Assembly (NCBI RefSeq): GCF_004022485.1
Contig: NZ_CP034951.1
Location: 3,348,001-3,412,000 of the forward strand
DNA from: Aequorivita sp. H23M31
Lineage (GTDB): Bacteria; Bacteroidota; Bacteroidia; Flavobacteriales; Flavobacteriaceae
Direction: 5' to 3'
DNA length: 64,000 nucleotides
Of this stretch, positions 46,268-55,411 are shown piece after piece. Positions within the stretch are counted from its first letter, which is position 1. Each line of letters opens with the position of its first letter. The translations under genes were made by a program, and so were the position numbers. The notes under the pieces are model-generated. The model saw only the letters and a program-made list of their open reading frames with translations. It was not told the DNA's origin and made no database searches.

Positions 46268-46410
46268 TATTACAAAAAAAAAGAATTTAAATTTTTAGGT
46301 ATCTAGAAATAAGCGGCCAATCTAATTTGGAACAATACATTATTGCTCTGAAAATCTATGTAATCCGAAAATGATTATTTGATCAAAATCAAAGCGTTTA
46401 TATATCCCAA

Positions 46411-47160
46411 TTATTTAAAGTCTTCATCTTGTAAATCATTTTCTATTTTTTTGGTTAACTCATCAAAGGCATAAGATTTTGAATATGGCAAATTCTCATC
46501 GGTAAGTACCCGAACGTGTGTGGTATTATACGATTGCACTTTTTCGAAATTGACGGCATATCGTCGGTGGATTCGATACATATTTTTGAAATCCAAAAGA
46601 TCCAAGATTTCATCCAGTTTCCCTCTTACGGAATGAACAGCAGTAGGGGTGTTTATGTTTACATAATTCCCTTCCGACTGAAGATAGGTGATATTGAATT
46701 TATTTATCCGATTGGTTCCATTCCGGGTTTTTACCACAATTGGCAAATCCTTTTCGTTCTTGTTTTCCAGTTTCTTTTTATGAAGATTGGAGCAGGCTTT
46801 TTTTAAAGCATACAGCAGAGTAGGATTATTGAAGGGTTTCATAATATAACCTTCCGGCTCGGTAGTATGTATTTTGTCGAGAATTGCCTGGCTTCCATAA
46901 GCTGTCAAAAAGATAATGCCACAGTTGAACGATTTCCTGATCTTTTCGGCCAGCCAAATCCCATCTTTCGATCCTTCCAGATTGACGTCGATAATAACAA
47001 CGGCCACATTTAGATCGGGAAGTTCCAACCAAGCTTTTTCTGCCCTATTAGAACAACCCACAAATTTGAACCCCCCATTTTTTAAAACCGAGATAAGAGC
47101 AGCACGGGTTACGCCCATGTCTTCGACGATGTAAACATTCTTGTTTTCCTTATCAGTCAA
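46411..47160 (-). CDS. LytTR family response regulator
   Basis: 249 aa. Receiver domain (about 8-125): acidic pair in IVEDMG, phospho-acceptor Asp58 in VVIIDVNLEG, and Lys in YIMKPF. LytTR DNA-binding domain (about 145-240): YLQSEGNYVNINTP, GKLDEILDLL and MYRIHRRYAVNFEKV. It is upstream of, and probably co-transcribed with, the TPR kinase at 44324-46267. It is transcribed divergently from the sulfatase operon starting at 47592, which makes that operon a candidate target. No repeat pair like the one at 3948-4032 was found in the shared intergenic region. Confidence 0.93.
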   Translation of the reverse strand: MTDKENKNVYIVEDMGVTRAALISVLKNGGFKFVGCSNRAEKAWLELPDLNVAVVIIDVNLEGSKDGIWLAEKIRKSFNCGIIFLTAYGSQAILDKIHTTEPEGYIMKPFNNPTLLYALKKACSNLHKKKLENKNEKDLPIVVKTRNGTNRINKFNITYLQSEGNYVNINTPTAVHSVRGKLDEILDLLDFKNMYRIHRRYAVNFEKVQSYNTTHVRVLTDENLPYSKSYAFDELTKKIENDLQDEDFK

Positions 47161-47591
47161 TTGAGGAGATTTTATTTTTTGGTTTTTATTTACATTAACA
47201 CTTATTCTTGGTCCTTTGTCGGCTTACCGATTTTCAAGCTCAAAACTTTCCTTTAGGAGAATTTCTATTAAAGTACATAAAAATCTCATTTTATCTTGAT
47301 TTCGATTAAAAATATGTTATCTCCCAAAAATTGTGATTTACTTCACTATTATTCCCTGTTTTTCTTATTTGATACCTCTCTTTCTACATTTATCCTCAGA
47401 GAAAAAGCAATCAATCCAAATTGAACAAAGATCAAATTTCGAATTCAAGCCCTTTTTCTATAAAGAGTTGTCTAAAATTCAACTGATACATATCCATAAA
47501 GCAAAAATTAATCTATCTATCTAAATTAAGTTCAATGAAATGAAAGATGCATTAATAACAGACTGTTAAACATAGTAAAATTATCATAATT
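47161..47591. other. 431-bp divergent control region of the sulfatase operon
   Basis: This is the shared upstream region of the LytTR regulator (minus) and the sulfatase operon (plus). Only near-matches to the -7 box were found (for example TACATTTA near 47385), without a properly spaced TTG. An imperfect palindromic stretch around AAATTTCGAATT (about 47433-47444) could be a protein-binding site. No gene or RNA recognised. Confidence 0.4.
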
Positions 47592-48596
47592 ATGAAAAAA
47601 CATTATCTCCTTCTTCTTTTGTCCTTTTTTACCATCGTTGGTTTTAGTCAGAATTTGGTTTCGCCTTTTCAATCTGGATATTATGGTCCCGGGAATTTGG
47701 GCGTACGTGATTTGGCCCACCCTATTAAATCGGGACTTTTCGTGTCGGATTATAACATTTTCGTTAGTTCGGACAGGTTTAAAAATATAGAGGGAGATGT
47801 AATTGATGGATTCGGACCGGTACCTTTCAAAATTGACATCAGCGCGTATATCAATACTCTGATGTTCACCTATGCCTCTGAAAAATTAGAAGTGCTTGGT
47901 GGTGGCCGGTATATGGCTATAATTGCTCCGAGCTTCCGGACAGCAGGTATTGAAACGGCCCTAGGTAGAATCCATCACGACAAAGGTATCGATGCCCGTG
48001 CCGCCGGATTTGGAGATCTAGCCATAGCTCCCGCTTACTTTTCCTGGGAACTGGGGAAATTTGATATTACTGCCGGGTATATGTTTGTCGCTCCCACGGG
48101 ACGATATAATACCGGTGCCGATGACAATATAGGTCTAGGCTACTGGTCGCATTTGATCCAATCTGCTTTTTATTTCTATCCTCTTCCACAAAAAGCCACA
48201 GCAATAATGGTGATGCCCACCTACGAATTTCATGGAAAAATAAAAGATGCCCGAGTAACCCCGGGAAGCCGACTTTCAATGGAGTATGGAGTTAGCCAAT
48301 ATTTTTCGCCTCGGTTTGATTTAGCTCTGCAAGGTGGGCATATTTGGCAAGTGGGAGATGACTCGGGAATAGGAGTCTATTGGGATAAATCGCATAAAGA
48401 CAAAAGTAATATGTTCAGTATTGGAGCGGGCTATTGGTTGCTCCCCGAAATGCTATATGCCAATTTGAAATGGGCCAAAACCTATGGTGAGCGGCAAAAT
48501 TTTGCTCTAAATACTTTTGAGGGGCAAATTGTTTTTGTTCCGCAATTCAAAAAGAAGGAATCAAAATCCAGGATTGATCAAACTATAAATCAATAA
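47592..48596 (+). CDS. SphA/phenol-MetA-type outer-membrane channel protein
   Basis: 334 aa. Signal peptide (cleavage near GFS-QNL), then a beta-barrel pattern typical of the Phenol_MetA_deg/SphA family: YGPGNLGVRDLAHPIKSGLF at the N-terminus, FGDLAIAPAYFSW, FMFVAPTGRYNTGADDN-like segment and strand repeats to the end. Family members are thought to be channels for hydrophobic or aromatic substrates. It opens the sulfatase operon, 17 bp before the next channel-like gene, and may admit alkyl or aryl sulfate esters. Confidence 0.8.
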   Translation: MKKHYLLLLLSFFTIVGFSQNLVSPFQSGYYGPGNLGVRDLAHPIKSGLFVSDYNIFVSSDRFKNIEGDVIDGFGPVPFKIDISAYINTLMFTYASEKLEVLGGGRYMAIIAPSFRTAGIETALGRIHHDKGIDARAAGFGDLAIAPAYFSWELGKFDITAGYMFVAPTGRYNTGADDNIGLGYWSHLIQSAFYFYPLPQKATAIMVMPTYEFHGKIKDARVTPGSRLSMEYGVSQYFSPRFDLALQGGHIWQVGDDSGIGVYWDKSHKDKSNMFSIGAGYWLLPEMLYANLKWAKTYGERQNFALNTFEGQIVFVPQFKKKESKSRIDQTINQ

Positions 48597-48613
48597 TAAA
48601 AACAATCGAAATC

Positions 48614-49420
48614 ATGAAGAAAAGCACTTTAATTCTATCTTTTATAATTTTGTTGATCCAATTCGGTTTATCGGCCCAGGACCAACAAGGACCTTCGGTA
48701 GCCGAATTGTCCAAGAAATTAGCGAACCCAGCCGCTGCCTTGATCAGCGTGCCATTCCAGAACAATTTCGACTTTAACGTAGGCCCCTTTGAAGGCTTCC
48801 GTTACGGTTTGAATTTGCAACCCGTTATTCCCTTCTCCATTGGTGAAAAGTGGAACGTAATAAGCAGAGCTATTGTTCCCTTTGTAAGTCAAAGTGATGT
48901 AACCTGGAAGGGAAACAGTGAAACCGGTCTTGGGGACACTACCTTGAGTTTTTACTTTTCTCCCAAAGAAGCCAAAAATGGAATTGTTTGGGGTATAGGT
49001 CCCGTTTTAGTGGTTCCTACTGCAACCGATGATGTTCTTGGATTTGACAAATGGGGGGCCGGACCCAATGCGCTTCTTGTGAAATTGCAGGGTCCCATGA
49101 CCTACGGGGCAATCCTTAACCATACTTGGTCGTATGCTGGAAGTGGGATGACAGATATCAATGCCACTTTTTTCCAACCCTTCTTTACCTATTCAAACAA
49201 AATGGGAGGCTCTTTTACCCTTGCATCCGAAAACACCCAAAGCTGGGACAATGAGATCTTTGGCGGGTTTGTAGGGGCATATTATGCACAAATCATCCCT
49301 TTTGGAACTCAACTAGTACAATTCGCCCTGGGTCCAAAAGTATTTTACGGCAACAATCCTTTTAATCCGGATTGGGGAATTAGATTCAACGTAACCTTGT
49401 TGTTTCCGAATAAAAGTTAA
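48614..49420 (+). CDS. Outer-membrane transporter-like protein (neuromedin-U-type annotation)
   Basis: 268 aa. Signal peptide (cleavage after LSA, about residue 21), a conserved SVAELSKKLANPAAALISVPFQ segment, then barrel-like strands (WNVISRAIVPFVSQ, GIGPVLVVPTATDDVLG) ending in GIRFNVTLLFPN. It belongs to the family often mislabelled 'neuromedin U' in bacterial genomes, probably a channel. It lies 17 bp after the SphA-like gene and 129 bp before the arylsulfatase gene. Confidence 0.78.
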   Translation: MKKSTLILSFIILLIQFGLSAQDQQGPSVAELSKKLANPAAALISVPFQNNFDFNVGPFEGFRYGLNLQPVIPFSIGEKWNVISRAIVPFVSQSDVTWKGNSETGLGDTTLSFYFSPKEAKNGIVWGIGPVLVVPTATDDVLGFDKWGAGPNALLVKLQGPMTYGAILNHTWSYAGSGMTDINATFFQPFFTYSNKMGGSFTLASENTQSWDNEIFGGFVGAYYAQIIPFGTQLVQFALGPKVFYGNNPFNPDWGIRFNVTLLFPNKS

Positions 49421-49549
49421 TGGAGTAATATCATCTGGGTTTTCAAGAAGAGGAATCCAGATTTCACTTTTAAAATCAATCGAACGGTCTTGGCTGCTTT
49501 TCTAAGTTAACTAACCGTAAATTAAAATTAATCTATAAATAAGAAGACC

Positions 49550-51109
49550 ATGAAAAAATTATTTTTAACTACAATCATACTGCTTATTCCCTTGTTGTCG
49601 ATTGCTCAAAAAAGCAAAAAGACCAATATTCTTGTTATTTGGGGAGACGATATCGGAATCACGAACATAAGCCATAACAATCGTGGCATGATGGGATATA
49701 AAACTCCAAATATTGATAGAATAGCTGAACAGGGAGTTGGCTTTACCGATTATTATTCACAGCAAAGCTGTACAGCAGGTCGCGCTGCGTTTATTGGTGG
49801 AACCGTGCCCGTAAGAACTGGAATGACTAAAGTGGGAATGCCTGGATCTCCTCACGGTTGGCAAAAATCTGATGTTACCATGGCAACCGTCCTTAAGTCC
49901 CAGGGATATGCTACCGGTCAATTTGGAAAAAACCACGTGGGGGATCTGGACGAACATCTTCCAACCATGCATGGTTTTGATGAATTTTACGGCAATCTTT
50001 ATCATCTTAACGCCGAAGAAGAACCTGAAAACGTTGATTACCCTACCGATATGGTTTTCCCCGACGGGCAAACGTTTAGGCAGAAATATGGTCCCCGTGG
50101 AGTAATTCACAGTTGGGCGGATGGCAAAGGCGGACAGCGTATTGAGGATACAGGACCACTTACTAAGAAAAGAATGGAAAACGTAGATTACGAAACCCTA
50201 GCCGAGGCCAAGCGTTTTATAAAGGAAGCGAATAAAGCTGGACAACCGTTTTTTACTTGGTGGAATGCAACTCGTATGCATTTTAGAACACACGTCGCAG
50301 ATGATAAGCGCAATCCCGGAAACGATGAATATACCGATGGTATGATCGAGCACGACATGCACGTTGGTGAACTTTTGGATTTGTTGGATGAACTTGGAAT
50401 CGCTGAAAATACAATCGTAATGTATTCCACGGACAACGGCCCTCATTTTAATACCTGGCCTGATGGAGGAACAACTCCTTTCAATGGAGAAAAAAACTCC
50501 AACTGGGAAGGAGCTTATCGTGCGCCGACTTTTGTTAGATGGCCGGGACATATTCCCGCAAATATTACGCTTAATGGAATTGTGGCTCACGAAGATTGGC
50601 TTCCCACATTTGCCGCGGTAGCCGGAAATCCACATATTAGTGAACAGCTCAAAAAAGGGGTAACGTTGAATGGCAGAAATTATCGTAATTATATAGATGG
50701 TGTAAACCAACTAGACTATATAACTGGAAAAGTAGATGAATCGCCGAGAAAAGGATTTATATATGTCACCGATGAGGGAGAAATTGCAGCCTTGCGATAT
50801 GGCGACTGGAAGGCAACATTTTTGGAAAACAGAGCAGACCAATTGCAAATATGGTTAGAACCGTTTATTGAATTGCGTACTCCCCTGCTTTTCAATTTAC
50901 GCCGTGATCCGTTTGAAAAAGCCTATAAAGGATCCAATACATATTACGATTGGTATGTGGAAAGATCTTATATCCTGGTCGCCATCCAAGGCTATGCAGT
51001 CAACTTTCTTTCCACCTTTAAAGAATATCCGCCAAGCCAAGCCACCATGGGCTGGTCATTGAGCGACACCCAAAAACAAATACAAAATATGACAATGGGT
51101 GGAAGATAA
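49550..51109 (+). CDS. Exported arylsulfatase (type I, formylglycine-dependent)
   Basis: 519 aa. Sec signal peptide (cleavage after IAQ, residue 20). Sulfatase S1 domain: metal-binding Asp-Asp in WGDDIG (33-34), the modification motif CTAGR (Cys74-Arg78), which fits C-x-A-x-R rather than the usual C-x-P-x-R, GKNHVGD, and the second metal site YSTDNGPH. The Cys must be converted to formylglycine. A formylglycine-generating enzyme is encoded four genes downstream in the same operon and is also exported. The substrate is probably an aryl or small sulfate ester; the alkylsulfatase next door suggests a sulfate-ester scavenging role. Confidence 0.93.
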   Translation: MKKLFLTTIILLIPLLSIAQKSKKTNILVIWGDDIGITNISHNNRGMMGYKTPNIDRIAEQGVGFTDYYSQQSCTAGRAAFIGGTVPVRTGMTKVGMPGSPHGWQKSDVTMATVLKSQGYATGQFGKNHVGDLDEHLPTMHGFDEFYGNLYHLNAEEEPENVDYPTDMVFPDGQTFRQKYGPRGVIHSWADGKGGQRIEDTGPLTKKRMENVDYETLAEAKRFIKEANKAGQPFFTWWNATRMHFRTHVADDKRNPGNDEYTDGMIEHDMHVGELLDLLDELGIAENTIVMYSTDNGPHFNTWPDGGTTPFNGEKNSNWEGAYRAPTFVRWPGHIPANITLNGIVAHEDWLPTFAAVAGNPHISEQLKKGVTLNGRNYRNYIDGVNQLDYITGKVDESPRKGFIYVTDEGEIAALRYGDWKATFLENRADQLQIWLEPFIELRTPLLFNLRRDPFEKAYKGSNTYYDWYVERSYILVAIQGYAVNFLSTFKEYPPSQATMGWSLSDTQKQIQNMTMGGR

Positions 51110-51118
51110 CCACTTGTG

Positions 51119-51150
51119 AAAAGGCAGGCCATAAGTCTGCCTTTTCTCTT
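51119..51150 (+). terminator. Hairpin between arylsulfatase and alkylsulfatase genes
   Basis: AAAAGGCAG (51119-51127) and CTGCCTTTT (51137-51145), a perfect 9-bp stem with a 9-nt loop, followed by CTCTTT. It looks like a partial terminator or attenuator lying inside the operon; expression downstream may be lower. Confidence 0.6.
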
Positions 51151-51181
51151 TGCAAATAGATAATTCACAAAAATCGATGTC

Positions 51182-53161
51182 ATGAAAATTACTAATATAT
51201 TATTCTTTTCGGTCTGGGTCAGTTTTATTACGGTGGCAAGCAGTTATTCCCAAAGGTTGAATGCTGATAAGAAGGAGGCTACTTCTTATACCAAGGCAAT
51301 CAATCAAGCTATTCTGGATTATCTGCCGTTTACAGACCAAACGGACTACAACAATGCAAAAAAAGGTTTTATAGCTACCCTCGATGAAGGTATTATCAAA
51401 CTTCCCGATGGTAGTACTTCCTACAGCATGGATCAATTCAATTTTATTAAAGGGAAGGCTCCTGCCACAGCTAACCCAAGTTTATGGAGACAAAGTGAAC
51501 TCAATGCCATAAACGGACTTTTTAAGGTTGCGGATGGTATATATCAGGTAAGGGGTTTTGATTTGGCTAATATGACTTTTATCGAAGGAAAAAGCGGTTG
51601 GATTGTCATTGATCCATTGACAGTGGCAGAAACCGCTAAGGCCGCAATGGATCTTGTAGATAGGGAATTGGGAAAAAAACCGGTAAAAGCGGTGCTTCTT
51701 TCCCATTCACATATCGATCATTTTGGAGGTGTAAAAGGGATTGCTTCCGAAGCAGATGTTAAAAATGGAAACATAAAGATTTATGCTCCCAAGGATTTTT
51801 TCGAACATTCCATAAGTGAAAATGTAATGGCCGGTAATGCTATGAGCCGGCGGGCTTATTATATGTACGGAAATCTTTTGGCAAAAGATGAAAAAGGAAC
51901 TTACGGAAGTGGTCTGGGACCCACCACAGGTTATGGTTTGCCTGGAATTTATGAAGCAACCAATATTATCTCCAACGAAGCCGGACAGACAGAAACCGTA
52001 GATGGAGTTAAAATTGAATTTATCTACACTCCCGAATCTGAAGCGCCGGCCGAAATGATGTTCTATTTTCCGGAACAAAAGGCCATGTGCCAAGCTGAGA
52101 ATATTAGTCACACGCTTCACAATTTGTACACCCTTAGAGGAGCCCAAGTCCGGAATGGACAAAAATGGAGCAAGTATATTGATAAAACCATTACCAAATG
52201 GGGTGATAAAGCGGAGGTTTCATTTGGATCACACCACTGGCCAATTTGGGGCAATGCGGCTATCAATGAATATTGGGAAAAACAACGCGATCTCTACCGA
52301 TATATCCATGATCAGACCCTCCGTTTGGCAAACCAAGGTAACACACCTCTTGAAATTGCGGAAATGTTGAAGTTACCGCCTTCCCTTGACAAAGAATTTT
52401 ATAACAGGGGTTATTACGGAACGGTGAGCCACAATGCGAAAGCACAATATCAATTGTACTTTGGATGGTTTGATGGCAATCCCTCCAATTTACATCCATT
52501 GCCACCTGCCGAAGCTGCAAAGAACTATGTGGAGTTCATGGGAGGAGCAGAAAAGCTGATCCAAAAATCCATGGAATCGTATAAAAAAGGAGAATATCGA
52601 TGGGTGGCCGAGGTGATGAAACATCTTGTGTTTGCGGATCCTTCCAATAAGCAGGGACGGTATCTCTTGGCCGATGCTTACGAGCAATTGGGTTATCAAG
52701 CCGAATCTGGACCTTGGCGGAATTTTTACCTCTCTGGGGCCGAGGAATTGCGCCAGGGTATAACACCGCTCGCAACCCGCGGTACTGCCTCGCCAGACAT
52801 CATCAAGGGAATGTCAACAGAATTGTATTTCAATTATTTGGGAATGCAGTTTAAAGGCAACGAAAATTCCGATTTAAAATACAACTTTAACGTAGACCTA
52901 ATAGATACCAACGAAAAAGTGGGAGTGGTTGTGAGTAATGGAGCCGTAATTCCAAGAGTTGGGGAATTTGTTAAAGAAAACGTCACCTCTACCATTCACG
53001 TAAAAAGAAGTGATTTGGATAAAGTTTCACTTGGAGAGACAAATTTTGAAGACTTGATCAAGAATGGCAAATTGACAATTGAAGGCGACCAGAAGGCATT
53101 TTTCAATTTCTTGTCAAAAATGGATCAATTCGAATTTTGGTTTAACATCATAGAACCTTAA
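51182..53161 (+). CDS. Exported alkyl/linear primary alkylsulfatase (MBL fold, SdsA1-like)
   Basis: 659 aa. Signal peptide (cleavage near SYS-QRL). Metallo-beta-lactamase fold with the zinc motif SHSHIDHFGG (His175, His177, Asp179, His180), a later metal-ligand region (AENISHTLHN, FGSHHWPIWG), a dimerisation segment (RRYHD-like helix about 350-500) and a C-terminal SCP2-like sterol-carrier domain (about 530-655). This is the type III sulfatase layout of SdsA1/YjcS, which hydrolyse dodecyl sulfate and similar alkyl sulfates. Unlike arylsulfatases it needs no formylglycine. Periplasmic. Confidence 0.92.
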   Translation: MKITNILFFSVWVSFITVASSYSQRLNADKKEATSYTKAINQAILDYLPFTDQTDYNNAKKGFIATLDEGIIKLPDGSTSYSMDQFNFIKGKAPATANPSLWRQSELNAINGLFKVADGIYQVRGFDLANMTFIEGKSGWIVIDPLTVAETAKAAMDLVDRELGKKPVKAVLLSHSHIDHFGGVKGIASEADVKNGNIKIYAPKDFFEHSISENVMAGNAMSRRAYYMYGNLLAKDEKGTYGSGLGPTTGYGLPGIYEATNIISNEAGQTETVDGVKIEFIYTPESEAPAEMMFYFPEQKAMCQAENISHTLHNLYTLRGAQVRNGQKWSKYIDKTITKWGDKAEVSFGSHHWPIWGNAAINEYWEKQRDLYRYIHDQTLRLANQGNTPLEIAEMLKLPPSLDKEFYNRGYYGTVSHNAKAQYQLYFGWFDGNPSNLHPLPPAEAAKNYVEFMGGAEKLIQKSMESYKKGEYRWVAEVMKHLVFADPSNKQGRYLLADAYEQLGYQAESGPWRNFYLSGAEELRQGITPLATRGTASPDIIKGMSTELYFNYLGMQFKGNENSDLKYNFNVDLIDTNEKVGVVVSNGAVIPRVGEFVKENVTSTIHVKRSDLDKVSLGETNFEDLIKNGKLTIEGDQKAFFNFLSKMDQFEFWFNIIEP

Positions 53162-53179
53162 CAATATAATATTAATTTT

Positions 53180-54205
53180 ATGAGAAAGCATAATATAATA
53201 ATATTTGTGGTGAGTTTGGTGCTTCTTTCTTGCCAAGAAACAAAGCAGACGGAAAAGGAAACCACAGTAAAAAAGGAAGTTTTACCTTCTTGGAACGACA
53301 GCAAATCAAAATCCGATATAATTGGTTTTGTCCAGAAAGTTACCGATTCCAGCAGTCCGCTGTTTGTACCCGTTATCGATAGGATTGCCACTTTTGATAA
53401 CGACGGTACACTCTGGACCGAACAACCCTTTTACTTTCAATTGGCCTACGCCTTTGATGAGGCCAACCAAATGATAAAACAAAATCCGGAAATGAAAAAT
53501 GATCCTATTTTTGAGGCTCTTGCCAATGGCGATATGGAAACCATTATGAGTTCGGGCAAAGAAGGTGTCGGGAAAATATTGATGGTAACCCACACAGGAA
53601 TATATACCGACCAATATTACGGTAAGGTTTCAAAATGGATGGAAACAGCGAAATATCCCAAAAGCGGCAAAGCATATTCCGAAATGATCTTCCAGCCGAT
53701 GCTAGAGGTCATTGATTATTTAAAAGACAACAATTTCTCCGTCTTTATTGTTTCCGGAGGAAGCAGTGATTTTATGCGTCCCTGGGCAGAAAATGTTTAT
53801 GGAATCCCTAAGAACAATATAATTGGAACCACGCTTCAATTGGAATACGTTTTAAACGACAGTAATTCTCCGAAATTGAGAATTCTTCCCGAAATTGGTT
53901 TTTTGGATGATAAAGAGGGGAAGCCCATGGCCATACACCAATATATAGGCAGAAAGCCAATTGCCGCTTTTGGAAATTCGGATGGCGATCTTCAAATGTT
54001 GCAATGGACCGATTCCAATTCCTATCCTTCACTTAAAGTATATGTGCACCATACGGATGGAGACAGGGAATGGAAATATGATCGCGATGCACGTATGGGA
54101 AAATTGGACAAAGGCCTTGACGAAGCCTTAGCTAAAAATTGGACCGTTATAGATATGGCCCAGGATTGGAAAATTATCTATCCTTATGAATTGAAAGAAG
54201 AGTAA
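53180..54205 (+). CDS. HAD-superfamily phosphatase lipoprotein
   Basis: 341 aa. Lipobox LLSC (Cys18). HAD motif I FDNDGTLW (Asp73, Asp75; the first variable position is Asn as in SerB-like enzymes), motif II VSGGSSD, and motif IV region FGNSDGDLQM. Family members of this exported group are annotated as haloacid dehalogenase-like or phosphoserine phosphatase-like hydrolases. As a lipoprotein it works in the periplasm on small phosphate esters, substrate unknown. It lies 18 bp after the alkylsulfatase gene and 9 bp before the FGE gene. Confidence 0.88.
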   Translation: MRKHNIIIFVVSLVLLSCQETKQTEKETTVKKEVLPSWNDSKSKSDIIGFVQKVTDSSSPLFVPVIDRIATFDNDGTLWTEQPFYFQLAYAFDEANQMIKQNPEMKNDPIFEALANGDMETIMSSGKEGVGKILMVTHTGIYTDQYYGKVSKWMETAKYPKSGKAYSEMIFQPMLEVIDYLKDNNFSVFIVSGGSSDFMRPWAENVYGIPKNNIIGTTLQLEYVLNDSNSPKLRILPEIGFLDDKEGKPMAIHQYIGRKPIAAFGNSDGDLQMLQWTDSNSYPSLKVYVHHTDGDREWKYDRDARMGKLDKGLDEALAKNWTVIDMAQDWKIIYPYELKEE

Positions 54206-54214
54206 ATCTACATT

Positions 54215-55285
54215 ATGGGAAAATTTAAATTTTTTTGTTTGGTCCTGCTCTTTTGCGGATGCAAGGAAAAAGAACGCGTAAGGGAATGGAAGGTCAAACA
54301 ACCTAGCACTTTTTTGGGTTTGGAATCTGAGTTGAAAGTAGATGAAGATGAAATGGTGTTTATTAAGGGTGGGACATATACTATGGGCGCCGCCCAACAA
54401 AGTGACACTCACGACGCACTTCCTTTTCATCAGGTTATGGTAAACGACTTTTGGATAGATAAAACGGAAGTTACCAATAAGCAATATGCCGATTTTGTAG
54501 CTGCCACTGGATATAAAACTTTGGCCGAACGCCCTGTGGACTGGGAAGAATTGAAAACTCTGTTGCCACTTGGAACACCAAGGCCGGATGAGGCTAGCTT
54601 GCAACCGGGTTCTATGGTTTTTACTCCTCCCAATTTCCCAATTTCGCTTACCGATTATACCCAGTGGTGGAGCTGGGTGTCCGGTGCCAATTGGAGACAA
54701 CCCCAAGGTCCTGGCAGTTCCATCAATGGCAAGGAAAACTATCCTGTTGTACATATCGCATTTGAGGATGCACAAGCGTATGCAACCTGGGCAGGCAAAC
54801 GTCTTCCTACCGAAGCAGAGTGGGAATATGCCGCAAGGGGAGGAGCAGAAAAGAAGGAATTTGCCTGGGGTGATGAACTAACTCCAAACAATACCTATCT
54901 GGCCAATTTCTTCCAAGGTGAATTTCCTTACGAAAACACAGGCAATGATGGATATGTTATGAGTGCTCCGGTGGCTTCATTTCCTCCAAACGCTTATGGA
55001 CTTTACGATATGATCGGAAATGTATGGGAATGGTGTAGCGATTTTTTCGAAGCAGAAAAATTCAACCCGGAGTGTTGCAAGGGAGTGGTTGCTAATAATC
55101 CACAGGGTCCTGATAAAACGAGGGATCCTAATGACCCATTTTCCATTCGGCATGTCATTAAAGGCGGTTCATTTTTATGCAGCCCTCAATATTGTAGTAA
55201 TTACAAACCAAGTGGTCGTCAAGGTTCAGTTTATGATACCGGAATGAATCACATCGGTTTTAGATGCGCTAAAGACAAGGTGTGA
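54215..55285 (+). CDS. Lipoprotein formylglycine-generating enzyme (SUMF1-like)
   Basis: 356 aa. Lipobox region LFCGC (Cys16 as the likely lipid-modified residue). FGE/SUMF1 fold: FIKGGTYTMGA, FWIDKTEVTNKQYADFV, RLPTEAEWEYAARGG and DMIGNVWEWCSD. At the C-terminus GGSFLCSPQYCSNY carries Cys322 and Cys327, the same five-residue spacing as the two active-site copper-binding cysteines of aerobic FGE, followed by HIGFRCA. Many SUMF1-like proteins lack these cysteines; this one keeps both and so is probably a true oxidase that converts Cys to formylglycine. Its periplasmic location suggests it matures the exported arylsulfatase after secretion. Confidence 0.93.
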   Translation: MGKFKFFCLVLLFCGCKEKERVREWKVKQPSTFLGLESELKVDEDEMVFIKGGTYTMGAAQQSDTHDALPFHQVMVNDFWIDKTEVTNKQYADFVAATGYKTLAERPVDWEELKTLLPLGTPRPDEASLQPGSMVFTPPNFPISLTDYTQWWSWVSGANWRQPQGPGSSINGKENYPVVHIAFEDAQAYATWAGKRLPTEAEWEYAARGGAEKKEFAWGDELTPNNTYLANFFQGEFPYENTGNDGYVMSAPVASFPPNAYGLYDMIGNVWEWCSDFFEAEKFNPECCKGVVANNPQGPDKTRDPNDPFSIRHVIKGGSFLCSPQYCSNYKPSGRQGSVYDTGMNHIGFRCAKDKV

Positions 55286-55411
55286 TTTTTAACTTTTCAT
55301 TTTTTCAAGCATGGCTAAAAAAGAGACTACAAAGTTTCTGCAAATTTTTTGGAGTGAATTCCTTTTTTTCGATTATGACGGCTTTGCTTATTTTTGATGA
55401 AAATCTTTCAA

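Noticed and set aside
47333..47524. 63-codon plus-strand frame upstream of the sulfatase operon
   Set aside because: Low-complexity, aromatic and Lys-rich translation of AT-rich intergenic DNA; no promoter or homology recognised.
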